64,000 nucleotides of DNA from positions 62,001-126,000 of the forward strand of contig JABACD010000002.1 of assembly GCA_014237855.1 (NCBI GenBank), read 5' to 3'. Shown here one piece after another: positions 51,080-61,129 of this stretch. The notes below the pieces were generated by a model. That model had not been told where the DNA came from, ran no database searches, and was given only the letters and a program-made list of their open reading frames with translations. Each line of letters starts with the position of its first letter. The stretch's first letter is position 1. Source of the DNA: Planctomycetota bacterium. Its GTDB lineage: Bacteria > Planctomycetota > UBA1135 > GCA-002686595. The position numbers were made by a program, and so were the translations under genes.

Positions 51080-53182
51080 TCAGCGTGCCACGTACTCCTC
51101 GTACAGCTCTGCGATCACGTCCGGTTCTCCAAACAGCAGCAGTCGGTCGCCAGCCAGTAGGCGTGTCGATCCCCGTGGTACCAGGGTCTCATGACCGCGT
51201 CTGATGGCGGCTACCAGGCAGCGATCAGGAAGATTGATCGAGGCCAATGACTTTCCAGCCCAGGTCCAGGCCTCTGAGTGCTGTTCGATATGCACGGAGA
51301 TATGTCGGTCATCACGGAGGAAGACCTCACGCAGCTGGAGTTCATTGCTGGCTTCGAGCCACTTCTCCATGAAGTCACTCTGATCGATGCGGCTGGCGAG
51401 TTGAGCCAGGACACGCAGGTGATGCCCCGGATCTTCCTCCGGGCTGATCAGGAAGAAAGCCGCGTGAACCCCCTCGCTGAGCGACTTCTCACCGAAGACG
51501 TTTCCAGCCATGATGCGCAATTCCTTGCGGAGACGAACCAGGACGAGTCGTGGATGTTCGATGGCGGGAAGTCGCATGTGCGGCAGGGCAACTCCCTTGG
51601 CGACGGGGGTCGCGCCCATCATGGTGCCCTCGGTGAACCCAGAGACGAAGGTCTCCTTGGGCTGATCCAGGCGGCTGGCTAGTGCCAGGGAGACGCTGTC
51701 GATCACCTCGGTGAACTCGTCGACATCCTCCAGGTCGAGCACGACCGAATCGATGACGATCTCCTCAAAGGGGTCATGATCTCGCAGGCCTTTCTCCTTG
51801 AGGATGGAGCGCAGCTCCGTATCAAGCTCTTCATGCCGCGCCTCGCCGAGGCGGGCGAAGACGTGAAAAATGGCACCGCGCCGTTCGACACGTCGCTTGC
51901 CGTAAAAGGTGTACCAGCCCACTCCAGCGGCGACCAAGCCCGCGCTGAAGAGTGTTGGCAGCCAGCCCATCTGGAAGATCAGCAGGAAAGGTGCCATGGT
52001 CCCGAACAGAGGCAGCCACGGGTAGAACGGCGCCTTGTAGCCGGGGTCATAAGAGGCAAGGCCGCTCTCGCGCATGACAATGACGGCCCCACAGAGGAAG
52101 GCGAACATCAACAGCTGATAGGCGCTGGCGAGCTTGGCAACCTTGAGTGGGTCGAGGCAGACCACGATCACGATGATGATCGCGGTTGTCAGTAGGATGG
52201 ACTTGAGCGGCACTCCATTCTTCGAGAGTTCGCTCAGGGCGGGAGGAGCGAGGCCGTCCCTGCTCATTGCCATCGGGTAGCGGGAGGAGGCCAGGATTCC
52301 AGCGTTACAAACCGAGAAGAAGGCCAGGATCGCGGCCATCGAGACGATTCCCTGCCCCAGGTTTCCGGCGACGGCCTTGGCTGCATCTGCCATTGGAGTG
52401 ACGCTCTGCGCCAGCTCCTCCGAGGGCAGAATGCCAACCAGCACCGTCGTGCAAAGGACGTAGACGGCCAGCGATGCTGCCAGCGAGAGGAAGACTGCCT
52501 TTGGGAGGTTTCGCTCAGGATCTGCGACCTCTTCAGCGACACTGGCGACCTTGGTGACTCCAACATAGGAGATGTACACCATTCCGGCGGTGGCAAGAAT
52601 GGCCTCATTCCCAGCGCCGAAGAAGTTTGCCATGTGGGCGGTCTCGACCGCCGGGAGTCCAACCAGCACGAAGAACAGGAGTACAGTGAGCAGCCCGATG
52701 ACGAGCACACGTTGCATCCCGCTGGTCTTCTTCGCGCCCAGTACGTTGAGGAAGCAGAAGATGATGGCGAAGGCAACGGCCACGAGCTTCATCACCCAGG
52801 GGCCGGGCTCGACGTAGAGCGCCACATAGGCACCCAATCCAATCAGGGCGAAGCTGGTCTTGAGCACCAGGGCCAACCAGGTGCCAAGGCCACCAACCGT
52901 CCCAACCAGGGGCCCGAGGCTACGCTCCAGGAAGTAGTAGGCCCCTCCAGCCTTTGGCATTGCAGTCGACAGCTCGACGATGCACAGCATTGCCGGTATC
53001 AGCGGGATGGCAGCCAGGAGATAGCAAAGGATGATGGCCGGGCCCGCCATCGCAAAGGCGGGGCCGGGTAGAAGGAACAGTCCAGCCGACAGCGTTGCAC
53101 CCGTGGCAAGTGCGAACACGTCGAATAGCCCTAGCTCCTTCCGTAGTTGAGAAGTGTTGGAATTGCTCTCGGTCTCTGACAT
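51080..53182 (-). CDS. APC-superfamily permease fused to EIIA-like and RCK_C (TrkA-C) domains
   Basis: 700 residues from ATG 53182 (the long upstream frame is low-complexity). Residues ~15-430: twelve-helix amino acid/polyamine permease (FALATGATLSAGLFLLPGPAFA). After the last helix a cytosolic part: ~485-620 resembles PTS EIIA type 2, with the equivalent of its phospho-His in GVALPHMR; ~625-700 is a TrkA-C domain ending GDRLLLFGEPDVIAELYEEYV. The arrangement suggests transport gated by phosphorylation and by a small ligand. Substrate not known. A TAGAAT at 53193-53198 (minus) may be its -10. Confidence 0.88.
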   Translation of the reverse strand: MSETESNSNTSQLRKELGLFDVFALATGATLSAGLFLLPGPAFAMAGPAIILCYLLAAIPLIPAMLCIVELSTAMPKAGGAYYFLERSLGPLVGTVGGLGTWLALVLKTSFALIGLGAYVALYVEPGPWVMKLVAVAFAIIFCFLNVLGAKKTSGMQRVLVIGLLTVLLFFVLVGLPAVETAHMANFFGAGNEAILATAGMVYISYVGVTKVASVAEEVADPERNLPKAVFLSLAASLAVYVLCTTVLVGILPSEELAQSVTPMADAAKAVAGNLGQGIVSMAAILAFFSVCNAGILASSRYPMAMSRDGLAPPALSELSKNGVPLKSILLTTAIIIVIVVCLDPLKVAKLASAYQLLMFAFLCGAVIVMRESGLASYDPGYKAPFYPWLPLFGTMAPFLLIFQMGWLPTLFSAGLVAAGVGWYTFYGKRRVERRGAIFHVFARLGEARHEELDTELRSILKEKGLRDHDPFEEIVIDSVVLDLEDVDEFTEVIDSVSLALASRLDQPKETFVSGFTEGTMMGATPVAKGVALPHMRLPAIEHPRLVLVRLRKELRIMAGNVFGEKSLSEGVHAAFFLISPEEDPGHHLRVLAQLASRIDQSDFMEKWLEASNELQLREVFLRDDRHISVHIEQHSEAWTWAGKSLASINLPDRCLVAAIRRGHETLVPRGSTRLLAGDRLLLFGEPDVIAELYEEYVAR

Positions 53183-53220
53183 TGGGGCAGAGATTCTAAC
53201 GGATGGGTGGGGTCCTGGAT

Positions 53221-53226
53221 TAGCCT
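53221..53226 (+). promoter_or_regulatory. Candidate -10 (TAGCCT) for the exported protein gene
   Basis: TAGCCT lies 41 bases before the ATG at 53268, which has its own GGGAGG RBS. Confidence 0.3.
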
Positions 53227-53267
53227 GGGACGCGCCATACCGTGAATGCGGTTGCTCGGGAGGCTCC

Positions 53268-54995
53268 ATGCGCACACTCGGTCTATTATTGTTCAGCGGG
53301 GCCCTTGCCTGCGGCCTCGCCTGGTTCATCCATGGCCACTCCGAGGGGGAATTGGGCGGGATCTCAGGAGATCGGCCTGAGGGGCTGCGACCGGAAGGCT
53401 CTGACGGAGCCCTGAGCCCGCCGAGTGCGGCGGAGGAGATCGCAGGGGCCGGCTCAATCCAGACGTCGGTGTCCGAGAAGCCCGCCGCCAGGCTTGTGGA
53501 ACCGGCCCCGGTCACCCCGCCCCTGTCCTCGGAAGATCAGTCTGAGGACCCCAGTTCGGTCAGCTTCACCGGAGAGCTGGTACTTCCCAGTGGAGAGCGA
53601 ATCGAGGTTGCCAGCTTTCGAGCCGAGCTAAGGGGGGAGTCAGGCCCTGCGCTGAGTGCGTCGGGGGTTGGGCAGGGATCGATCTCCTTCCGGGGCCTGA
53701 CCCCTCAGGTCTATGAGCTGTCCGTTCAGGCCGAGGGGTACACGCACGACACGCAGGTGCTCGACTACTCCGACGCGGCAGGAGAGCTCGAGGAACCGGG
53801 AGCGGTCACCGTCAGGGTGATCCTCTGGCCCTCGAACTGGATCCCGTTGGTCATTCGTACAGCTGATGGCCGTCCGTTTCGTGCTCTGGCGGAGGACCTC
53901 GGCTGGGAGGCCAGGCAGATGTTCGTGAAGGCCTTCGACATCAAGGTCAGCGCTGAGCTAGCGGGCCCAGGCTCGGAGCTTCCGGCACTAGATCCAGAGC
54001 TGGCGACCTTCCACGTTCCTTCGGGGAATCAGGTGGTGGAGCTGGCGAGCGCTGTTGCGGGTTCCTTGGAGCTGCACGTCGATCCGCCTCTGTGGGCTGG
54101 GCTCTGGATCCACGGTCAGCACTTTGCCAGTGGGATCCTGCGTTCGACCAGGGAACAGCTCTACTTCGAAATTGATCATGAAGATGTGGCTGCCAGCCTG
54201 TCCAGGGTTGAGTTGAGAGTCGTCGACTCGGCCTCGGGCTTGCCGGTTGCCGGGGCCAGGGTGACTCTCAAGGCCGATATTTCATCCCATCGGCGTGCGG
54301 ATCTGAGCGATCAAGAGACGGATGCTGACGGAGTGACCCGCTTCGGGTGGGTGATGCCAGGGGAGCATGTGCTGACGATCTTGCGTGAAGGGAGCATTGT
54401 CCAGCGCATCCTGACGGTGAAGTCGGCCACGACGATCAACCTCGGTGATGTTCCCATCGGATCTTCGCCGGAGCTGACCGTGAGAGTCGTCGACGTGCGC
54501 GGGAATGAGGTTCCCGCCTGGATCGAGATCGGTCCTTTCGAGCGGGGGCGTTCCGTGAGGGAGCTCTACCCACCCAATATTCACCGCAAGACGAGTGACG
54601 ATGGTCATTACTCGGCTCCTGTGCCCGACCGTAAGTCGATCATCCGCGCCCGGCCTCTGCGGCTGAATGGAACCACACGCAGCTATCCCCATGTCGGGAG
54701 CCTCAACCACCTGATTGACCCCGCAGCTCTCTTGCCCGAGCTGGTCATCATCGCCCAGGATCCTGTTGCCCTGAGCATCGAGCCGATTTCCCCCTGGGGT
54801 GAGGGCCACAGCATCAGGTTTGAAGACGAGCTGGGGCTGGTGGTCGAACTCGTCAGCGGTGAGGCCTCCGCCAGCTTGCAGGTCAATCTCGTGCCTGGCG
54901 TCTACACGGCGCGCCGTTTCAATGGCGACGTCGAGGTTGGCTCGCTACCGGGCCAGCTCGTCAGCACGACCTCGAAGGTGGTGCGTTGCCCGTAG
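53268..54995 (+). CDS. Exported protein with carboxypeptidase-regulatory-like domains
   Basis: 575 residues from ATG 53268. The N-terminus is a signal/anchor (MRTLGLLLFSGALACGLAWFI) followed by ~80 residues of Pro/Ser/Glu-rich linker. At least two Ig-like CarboxypepD_reg units follow: one ~100-180 (GLTPQVYELSVQAEGYTHDT) and one ~315-400 (SASGLPVAGARVTLKAD, DADGVTRFGWVMPGEHVLTI). A third partial unit may follow (~410-480). No catalytic residues are seen. It is probably periplasmic or surface-bound. Divergent from the permease, convergent with the helicase. Confidence 0.8.
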   Translation: MRTLGLLLFSGALACGLAWFIHGHSEGELGGISGDRPEGLRPEGSDGALSPPSAAEEIAGAGSIQTSVSEKPAARLVEPAPVTPPLSSEDQSEDPSSVSFTGELVLPSGERIEVASFRAELRGESGPALSASGVGQGSISFRGLTPQVYELSVQAEGYTHDTQVLDYSDAAGELEEPGAVTVRVILWPSNWIPLVIRTADGRPFRALAEDLGWEARQMFVKAFDIKVSAELAGPGSELPALDPELATFHVPSGNQVVELASAVAGSLELHVDPPLWAGLWIHGQHFASGILRSTREQLYFEIDHEDVAASLSRVELRVVDSASGLPVAGARVTLKADISSHRRADLSDQETDADGVTRFGWVMPGEHVLTILREGSIVQRILTVKSATTINLGDVPIGSSPELTVRVVDVRGNEVPAWIEIGPFERGRSVRELYPPNIHRKTSDDGHYSAPVPDRKSIIRARPLRLNGTTRSYPHVGSLNHLIDPAALLPELVIIAQDPVALSIEPISPWGEGHSIRFEDELGLVVELVSGEASASLQVNLVPGVYTARRFNGDVEVGSLPGQLVSTTSKVVRCP

Positions 54996-55019
54996 TGCCT
55001 GAATCCCTGCGAACTCAGC

Positions 55020-58000
55020 CTAGGAGAGCAGGAGTTCGAGGTCCTCGCGAGTCATGTCGCGCAATACTGACTTGTCGCGCGAGAGGATAGCCTCGGCCAG
55101 GTCGCGCTTACGAGCCTGCAGTTCGAGGACCTTCTCCTCGGTGGTGTTGCGCGAGATCAATCGGTAGGCCATGACCTTACGAGTCTGGCCGATTCGGTGA
55201 CTTCTGTTGATTGCCTGACTCTCGGTGGCGGGGTTCCACCACGGGTCCAGCAAGAAGACGTAGTCGGCTGCTGTCAGGTTGAGGCCGTAGCCCCCGGCCT
55301 TCAGGCTGATCAGGAAGAGCGTGCAATCAGGGTCGTTCTGAAAGCGGTCGACCCGCTCTTCGCGCTTGCGCGTCCGACCGTCCAGGTAGGTGTACTTGAA
55401 TTCTCGCTGGTCGAGGATGTGTTGCAGTGCAGCCAGGTGACGCGTGAATTGGCTGAAGACCAGGGCCTTGTGGCCTTCCTCTCGCAGCTCCTCCAGCATC
55501 GGTACTAGCACCTCGAACTTGGCGGAGGGTTCGTCCATGCGCTCAGGGTCGAGCAAGCTCGGGTGACAGGAGGCCTGGCGCAGTCTCAGCAGAGCCTCAA
55601 GGACATGCATCTTGGGCAGGGTGGAGAAACTGTCCGAGCGACCGAGGAGCGAGGCGCGATAGTAGTCGCGGATCTCATCGTAGTCCTTGCGCTGTTGTTC
55701 TGTGAGGTCGCAGAAGATTGTCTGCTCGCTCTTCTCGGGAAGATCAGTGAGCACCTCCTCCTTCGTGCGCCGGAGGATGAAGGGCCGCATTGCGTGAGCG
55801 ATGCGGCTGCGCTCCTCGTCGGTGATGCGATCGGCGCGCTTACCGATGAAGAGGCGCTTGAAGCTCGTCGAACGCCCAAGCATGCCCGGGTTGAGGAACT
55901 CGAAGAGCGACCAGAGTTCTCCGAGGTGGTTCTCGATGGGGGTACCACTCAGCGCCAGCCGATGATCTGCAGTCACAAGGCGTACCGCCTTGCTGATCAA
56001 GCTGGCAGAGTTCTTTATCGCCTGGGCCTCATCGAGGATTGCGTAGTCGAAATGGATCTCCGAGAGGGCCTCAATGTCCCGGCGCAGCGTACCGTAGGTC
56101 GTGATCACGAGGTCGGACTCCGAGATCTTGGCCAGCTGCTCGGTGCGGTCCGGACCCGCGTAGGTGATGACGCGCAGTTGCGGGGCGAAGCGATTGGCTT
56201 CACGCGCCCAGTTGAAAGTCAGGGACTTGGGCGCAACGACGATCGAGGGACGGCTGATACTGTCATCGATTCGGCGCGCCTCCAGTGCAGCCAGGACCTG
56301 GACGGTCTTTCCCAGTCCCATGTCGTCAGCCAAACACCCTCCCAGGCCAATCCCACGCAAGGCCTTGATCCAGCCCATTCCTTCGCGCTGATAAGCCCGC
56401 AGCTCCCCGCAGAAGCCGGGAGTCTCCTGGAGGGGCTCTGCCTTGGTGACTGCCGTGATGCGTTCACGGAGTGCCTCGAAGCCTGCATCGACATCGACCT
56501 CAGACTCTCGCGAGGAGAGCAAGGCGTCCAGCAGCCAGCCCTGATTCTTGGCGAACCGCATGGCATCACCCTCGACTCGACCGAGGCGTTCAACCAGGCT
56601 CCACTGCTTCGAGCCTTCTTCCGGCAAGAGCCCAAGGCTGCCATCAGGGAGTTCGAGGAATTGCAGGCCGCGCTTGGTCGCGGCCAGGATGTCGGGCAGG
56701 GCGATGGCGGCACCTTCGAACTGCATCGAGCCAGAGACGTCGAACCAGTCGATGCCACTCGCGATGGCGAAGTTGGTCCTACCGCTGGAGTGAACTCGGG
56801 ACCCAGACAGCTCCAGACGCCAGGCGTCTTCGACCAGGGCACGTGAGACCTGTGCCAGCCTCCGGATGGGTACCACAGGGTGCGGCGGTGCGTTCTCGTG
56901 TACCTGAGCGAGCTCACCGCCGGCCTCCAGGAAGCTCCTGAGTGCACGTCGCTCGAAGGAGGTAGAGCGCCCAGACAGCGACCCATTGGCACCGTGGAAG
57001 ACCACTTGCTGGCGGTCCTCTGCTGGAATGACCTGGTCACCGTAGGCAAAGCTGACCTTGCAGCGATAGGCGTCCAGAGCCTCCTTCTCCGTATCGATTT
57101 CGAGGATGGGGGTTGGGGTGGATTCGTCGAGGACGGGAGACTGATCATCGCTCTCCGCTTGCTCCTCCATGAGAGAGGCCGTGGCTTGGAGGAGGCGGGC
57201 CTCCTCCCGAGTGGGGACCTCGATTGGACCACCGAGGATGACGGACTCCAGAACGTGCCAGGGTGGGGAGCTCTCGATGACGATGAAGCCCCTGCCTGTG
57301 AACAGGAGATCGCCAGCGGTCAGGAACATGTCTGCTGTCAGCTCGATGCACTCTTCCTCGCCGCGCCTGACGACGTAGTCGAAGACGAGCCTCATCCCGC
57401 TGCGATCGACCCTCGGAGTGATCTTCCAGGGTTCAGGGTCCCAGGTCAGCGGCTCAGTCGAGATACGGTTGCCATTGGTGGCGTAGAGGCGCCCCGTGCT
57501 GCAGACCAACCTCATCAGGGGAATCACCGCTGCCGGTGGCAAGCAAGACCGGCCCATCCGGCGTGCAGCCGAGAACTCAGCCGATTCGAGGACGTGAAAG
57601 GGCTGGAGGAGTTCGGTGATCTTGCGGTCATCGGCGTCGCCCATGCTGTCGCGGCCGGGCACGTCCGTTGCGAGGCGCTTGGCTTGATTCCAGCCACCCT
57701 GCCTGTTCTTTTTCTGCCACTCGCAGGTGAGGTAGACGAACTCGCTCTGCATGGAGAGTGAGATGTCGAACAGGTAGCGAATGCGGCCGTGGAACTCGCC
57801 GATCTCCGTCCAGGGATTGATCTCGCGTCGACGACCTGCCCGCTCCAGTTGTTCTATTCGACTGCGCCAGAGTGCGCTGGGAACAAACTCGTCCGCGAGC
57901 CTCTTGAGGATTCCTTCCTTTTGGCAGTACTCGATCACAGCCCACTGATGATGGCAGGGACTCTGCAACTCCTGGGTGGTGCAAGCGCAGCGACTGATCA

Positions 58001-58244
58001 GCTGGGGCTTGTCCTGGAAGATGTCTTCCTCGAAGTAGATCTCGACCGAGTACTCCTTCTGTGCGGTCTCGACTTCTTCGTCTTCCTCGGAGGCCTCGGA
58101 CTCGACCGGACCCTCGCTGACGACTCCTCGCACGTGCCCGTGGCTGACCTCGACATCCCGGACACATCCCCTCTCGTAGTCTGCGCGTCCCTGCTCACGG
58201 ACTGAATATCGGAAGCGCTTGAGGAGTTGTTTTCGCATGGGCAT
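55020..58244 (-). CDS. SNF2-family helicase with N-terminal SWIM zinc finger
   Basis: 1074 residues from MPMRKQLLKRFRYS; a second ATG two codons later is equally possible. SWIM motif CACTTQELQSPCHH (~85-100, CxC...CxH). A long middle region (~130-590) is of the bacterial SNF2-associated type. Helicase core: ADDMGLGKTVQVLAALEA (Walker A), LDEAQAIKN (DEAH-like), ALSGTPIENHLGELWSLFEF, and C-terminal VFSQFTRHLAAL and INRSHRIGQTRKVMAYRLI. An ATP-driven translocase on duplex DNA; role in repair or transcription, partner not evident from context. Confidence 0.93.
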   Translation of the reverse strand: MPMRKQLLKRFRYSVREQGRADYERGCVRDVEVSHGHVRGVVSEGPVESEASEEDEEVETAQKEYSVEIYFEEDIFQDKPQLISRCACTTQELQSPCHHQWAVIEYCQKEGILKRLADEFVPSALWRSRIEQLERAGRRREINPWTEIGEFHGRIRYLFDISLSMQSEFVYLTCEWQKKNRQGGWNQAKRLATDVPGRDSMGDADDRKITELLQPFHVLESAEFSAARRMGRSCLPPAAVIPLMRLVCSTGRLYATNGNRISTEPLTWDPEPWKITPRVDRSGMRLVFDYVVRRGEEECIELTADMFLTAGDLLFTGRGFIVIESSPPWHVLESVILGGPIEVPTREEARLLQATASLMEEQAESDDQSPVLDESTPTPILEIDTEKEALDAYRCKVSFAYGDQVIPAEDRQQVVFHGANGSLSGRSTSFERRALRSFLEAGGELAQVHENAPPHPVVPIRRLAQVSRALVEDAWRLELSGSRVHSSGRTNFAIASGIDWFDVSGSMQFEGAAIALPDILAATKRGLQFLELPDGSLGLLPEEGSKQWSLVERLGRVEGDAMRFAKNQGWLLDALLSSRESEVDVDAGFEALRERITAVTKAEPLQETPGFCGELRAYQREGMGWIKALRGIGLGGCLADDMGLGKTVQVLAALEARRIDDSISRPSIVVAPKSLTFNWAREANRFAPQLRVITYAGPDRTEQLAKISESDLVITTYGTLRRDIEALSEIHFDYAILDEAQAIKNSASLISKAVRLVTADHRLALSGTPIENHLGELWSLFEFLNPGMLGRSTSFKRLFIGKRADRITDEERSRIAHAMRPFILRRTKEEVLTDLPEKSEQTIFCDLTEQQRKDYDEIRDYYRASLLGRSDSFSTLPKMHVLEALLRLRQASCHPSLLDPERMDEPSAKFEVLVPMLEELREEGHKALVFSQFTRHLAALQHILDQREFKYTYLDGRTRKREERVDRFQNDPDCTLFLISLKAGGYGLNLTAADYVFLLDPWWNPATESQAINRSHRIGQTRKVMAYRLISRNTTEEKVLELQARKRDLAEAILSRDKSVLRDMTREDLELLLS

Positions 58245-58591
58245 CGGAGGGATCGACGAGTTTGAGGGGGAGGTGCCTTGTCGAGCGCATCCGTGGGGGC
58301 AAAGAGAATAGGCGATCAAAGCTGTGCTTCATCCCCCTGGCGGGGGAATTCAGTCGGGATCGGGGCGATCTCGGACCGACAGGCAGGGCCGAGTGGGCCA
58401 GGAACTCGTTGGCGAATCAGCAGACGCCCTAACCCGGATTGGTTCGAGCGCTGCTTGAGATCCAGGTGCAGGGCTTGCCTATTCGGGCTGGAGGGGCTCT
58501 CGTGAGTTGGTCTAACTCGGGAAGGCATCCGGTCCGGGCAGGGGCTCTCTCCAGCTTCTGCTGGGATCTTGCCGATGGGCTCAGGCAAGAG
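58245..58591. other. 347-bp divergent intergenic region
   Basis: Between the helicase (minus) and the exported protein (plus). A TATTCT on the minus strand (58305-58310) is a possible -10 for the helicase. The plus frame stays open from 58439 but shows no recognisable protein before ATG 58592. Confidence 0.45.
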
Positions 58592-59284
58592 ATGTCGACC
58601 TCCATCCTGCGCTTCTGGTTCTCACCCCTTCTCGTCCTGGGCCTCGCCTGGCCTCAGGGGCCCTCAGAGGAGGTGCTTGTGCCCCCGAATCCTGCTGACA
58701 GTGGGCCCGGTGTGGTGCCCCAGAGGCAGCCAACGGCCCTCACAGTCGACGAGCTCCTCGAGCACCCGGCGGAGCATGTGGGCCAGTCGGTGGTCCTGAC
58801 TGTCCAGATGCACTCGAAGGTCGGCAGCTGGAACCCCTTGCTGACACGGTTCGGGGACGGGCAATACAGCGCCTGGGATGCCTGGTCAGACAGTCAGTTC
58901 CCCTGGCGGGAGACCGACTTCCGCGCTCCTGCCATCCGGGTCTTCGCCACTCACGACAGCGCTGCCGAGTGGGCGCTCGCGGATGCGGAGCCCCTCGATC
59001 GCTACTCCCTGACCTGCAAGGTTCAGTCCGTTCTCGGTGGCCGGCCCTGGCTGGAGGTTGAGGCGGTCAAGCCCCTGGTGAGGCAGCTGGGTGAGGGAGC
59101 CGTCATCCATGCCTCTCGAGGGCTGGATCAGATGAACAAGCAGCTCTGGAAGGGCGCGATCGAGGAGTTCGAGAGAGCCCTGGCGGGAGGCCTCCACGAG
59201 ACAGCGAGATTGGAGCTGGACCGACTGATCGAGGTCTGCAGAACGAAGGTGCCGGTCGAGATCTATCAGCGAGTCGAGCGCTGA
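58592..59284 (+). CDS. Exported hypothetical protein with OB-like segment
   Basis: 230 residues from ATG 58592, where a signal peptide begins (STSILRFWFSPLLVLGLAW). Residues ~45-165 resemble an OB-fold-like strand pattern (LTVDELLEHPAEHVGQSVVLTVQMHSKVG ... LTCKVQSVLGGRPWLEVEAVK). The last ~55 residues are a helical pair (GAIEEFERALAGGLHETARLELDRLIEVC). No family is recognised with confidence. RecN follows on the same strand after 81 bases. Confidence 0.65.
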   Translation: MSTSILRFWFSPLLVLGLAWPQGPSEEVLVPPNPADSGPGVVPQRQPTALTVDELLEHPAEHVGQSVVLTVQMHSKVGSWNPLLTRFGDGQYSAWDAWSDSQFPWRETDFRAPAIRVFATHDSAAEWALADAEPLDRYSLTCKVQSVLGGRPWLEVEAVKPLVRQLGEGAVIHASRGLDQMNKQLWKGAIEEFERALAGGLHETARLELDRLIEVCRTKVPVEIYQRVER

Positions 59285-59365
59285 GGGATCAATCCCTGTC
59301 AGGAGAGCAGAAGCCAACGATTCGATTGCAACCATCACCGGAGCTGTGCGATCTTCTCCGGCAGC

Positions 59366-61129
59366 ATGCTGATCGAACTATCCATCCGTGACCTGGCACT
59401 CTTCGAGTCCGCCGAACTCGAGTTTGGCCCCGGCTTCAACGTCATCACGGGCCAGACGGGTGCGGGCAAGAGCCTCGCCTTGGGGGCCCTCGAGCTGCTC
59501 CTCGGACAGCGTCCCAGGACCCAGATGGTGAGGCAGGGGGCCGAGTCAGCTCGGGTCGAGGGCCGCTTCGTCTTTGCTCCTGAGGTCGTGCCCAGGCGCC
59601 TGATCGAGCGATTGCGAGCTGAGGCCCCGGCAGTCCTGGATGACTGGGAGGAAGGCGTTGAGCTCGAGTTCGTCTTGACCCGTACCCTCGGCCGCGAGGG
59701 ACGGACCCGGGCCCACCTCAATCATCGACCTGTGACTCAGAAGCTGCTGCGCGAGCTAGCCAGCATGCTGGTCGAGATTCATGGCCAGAATGACCACCAG
59801 CGGCTGCTGGACCCCGCTGAGCAGCGAGCCCTGCTCGACTCCTTCGGTGGCCTGGAGGTGAAGATCGGCGAGTACAGGGAGTGCCGTAACGAGTGGGTGC
59901 AGCTCGGACGACGCTATTTTACCTGGGCCGAAGAGGAAGCTCTCCGCCGTGATCGACTGGACCTCCTGCGCTTTCAGGTGCGCGAGATCGGAGAGGCTGG
60001 TCTGAATCTCGAAGAACTGGCTGAGGAGCGCCGTGAGCGCGAGCGCCTGCGCCATGCCGAGGAGCTGCTCTCACAGATCGGCGGTGTGCTCGGGGACCTT
60101 GCTGAGCGCGATGGTGCAGCTCTGGACATGCTGCGCCACGCTGAAGGGGTGATGGATCGCTGGGAGGGCAAGGTCGAGGAGCTCGAGGCACCCGGTGTCG
60201 AGCTTCGTGAGGCTACCGCCCACCTTGAACAAGCTGCGCGCTCGATGCGCGGGTTCCTGGAGGGCGTGGAATACGCCCCTCTGAGGCTCGAGGAGCTAGA
60301 TCAGCGCCAGGCCGAAGTCGAACGTCTCGAGCGAAAGTACCGCTGTACGGTGGCGGAACTGGTGGAGCGCCTGCCACGCATCGAGGAGGAACTGGCAGCC
60401 CTTGAGGGCGAGTCCGAGGGTCTGGAAGCCTGCGGTGAACAGTGGCATGAGGCGCGACGGGTCCTGGAGAAGAGGGCGGCGGGTCTGACTCGCGCCCGCA
60501 AGAAGCTGCGCTCGAGACTGAAGGCTGAGGTCGAGGAGAGCCTGGGGGATCTGGGGCTCGAACGCGCCAGCTTCGAGGTGCACGTGGAGGCTCGGGAGGT
60601 GACCAGCCTGTCCTCGCCGAATGCCGATGAGGAGAAGGCGCGCTTCGAGGCGGACCTGCGCCGGTTCGGCCCTGAGGGGGGCGAGGAAGTGGAATTCCTG
60701 CTGGCTGCGAATCCGGGCGAGGGGTTTTCTCCCCTGCGCAAGGTGGCCTCCGGTGGTGAGGCTGCGCGCTTCATGCTGGCTCTCCGGGGTGCCCTGGCGG
60801 CACGCCAGACGATCCCCACCTTGATCTTCGACGAGGTGGATGCCGGTGTCGGTGGACGCCTGGCACCGAAGGTCGGGCGCCACCTGCGGAGCCTGGGCGA
60901 GCACTACCAGATCCTGTGCATCACCCATCTCCCCGCCGTGGCGGCCATTGCCCACACCCACCTGGAGGTGGAGAAGTCAGTTCAGGGCGAGCGGACGACA
61001 ACGCTGGTGCGCAGGCTCTCCGGTGAGAAGCGAGTCGAGGTGATCGCCGACATGATTGCAGGCGGCGGCGAGCAGCAGACTGCGCTGAAGGAGGCCGAGC
61101 GGCTCCTGGCGGCTCAGCCCTCCAGCTGA
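59366..61129 (+). CDS. recN: DNA repair protein RecN
   Basis: 587 residues, SMC-like. P-loop GQTGAGKS at 29-36, coiled-coil arms (~150-390, many Glu/Arg/Leu), signature KVASGGEAARFMLALRGAL (ABC signature), Walker B LIFDEVDAGVGGRLA, and HLPAVAAIAHTHLEVEK. It acts in double-strand break repair. Its 3' end overlaps that of hipA on the other strand by 16 bases. Confidence 0.96.
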   Translation: MLIELSIRDLALFESAELEFGPGFNVITGQTGAGKSLALGALELLLGQRPRTQMVRQGAESARVEGRFVFAPEVVPRRLIERLRAEAPAVLDDWEEGVELEFVLTRTLGREGRTRAHLNHRPVTQKLLRELASMLVEIHGQNDHQRLLDPAEQRALLDSFGGLEVKIGEYRECRNEWVQLGRRYFTWAEEEALRRDRLDLLRFQVREIGEAGLNLEELAEERRERERLRHAEELLSQIGGVLGDLAERDGAALDMLRHAEGVMDRWEGKVEELEAPGVELREATAHLEQAARSMRGFLEGVEYAPLRLEELDQRQAEVERLERKYRCTVAELVERLPRIEEELAALEGESEGLEACGEQWHEARRVLEKRAAGLTRARKKLRSRLKAEVEESLGDLGLERASFEVHVEAREVTSLSSPNADEEKARFEADLRRFGPEGGEEVEFLLAANPGEGFSPLRKVASGGEAARFMLALRGALAARQTIPTLIFDEVDAGVGGRLAPKVGRHLRSLGEHYQILCITHLPAVAAIAHTHLEVEKSVQGERTTTLVRRLSGEKRVEVIADMIAGGGEQQTALKEAERLLAAQPSS

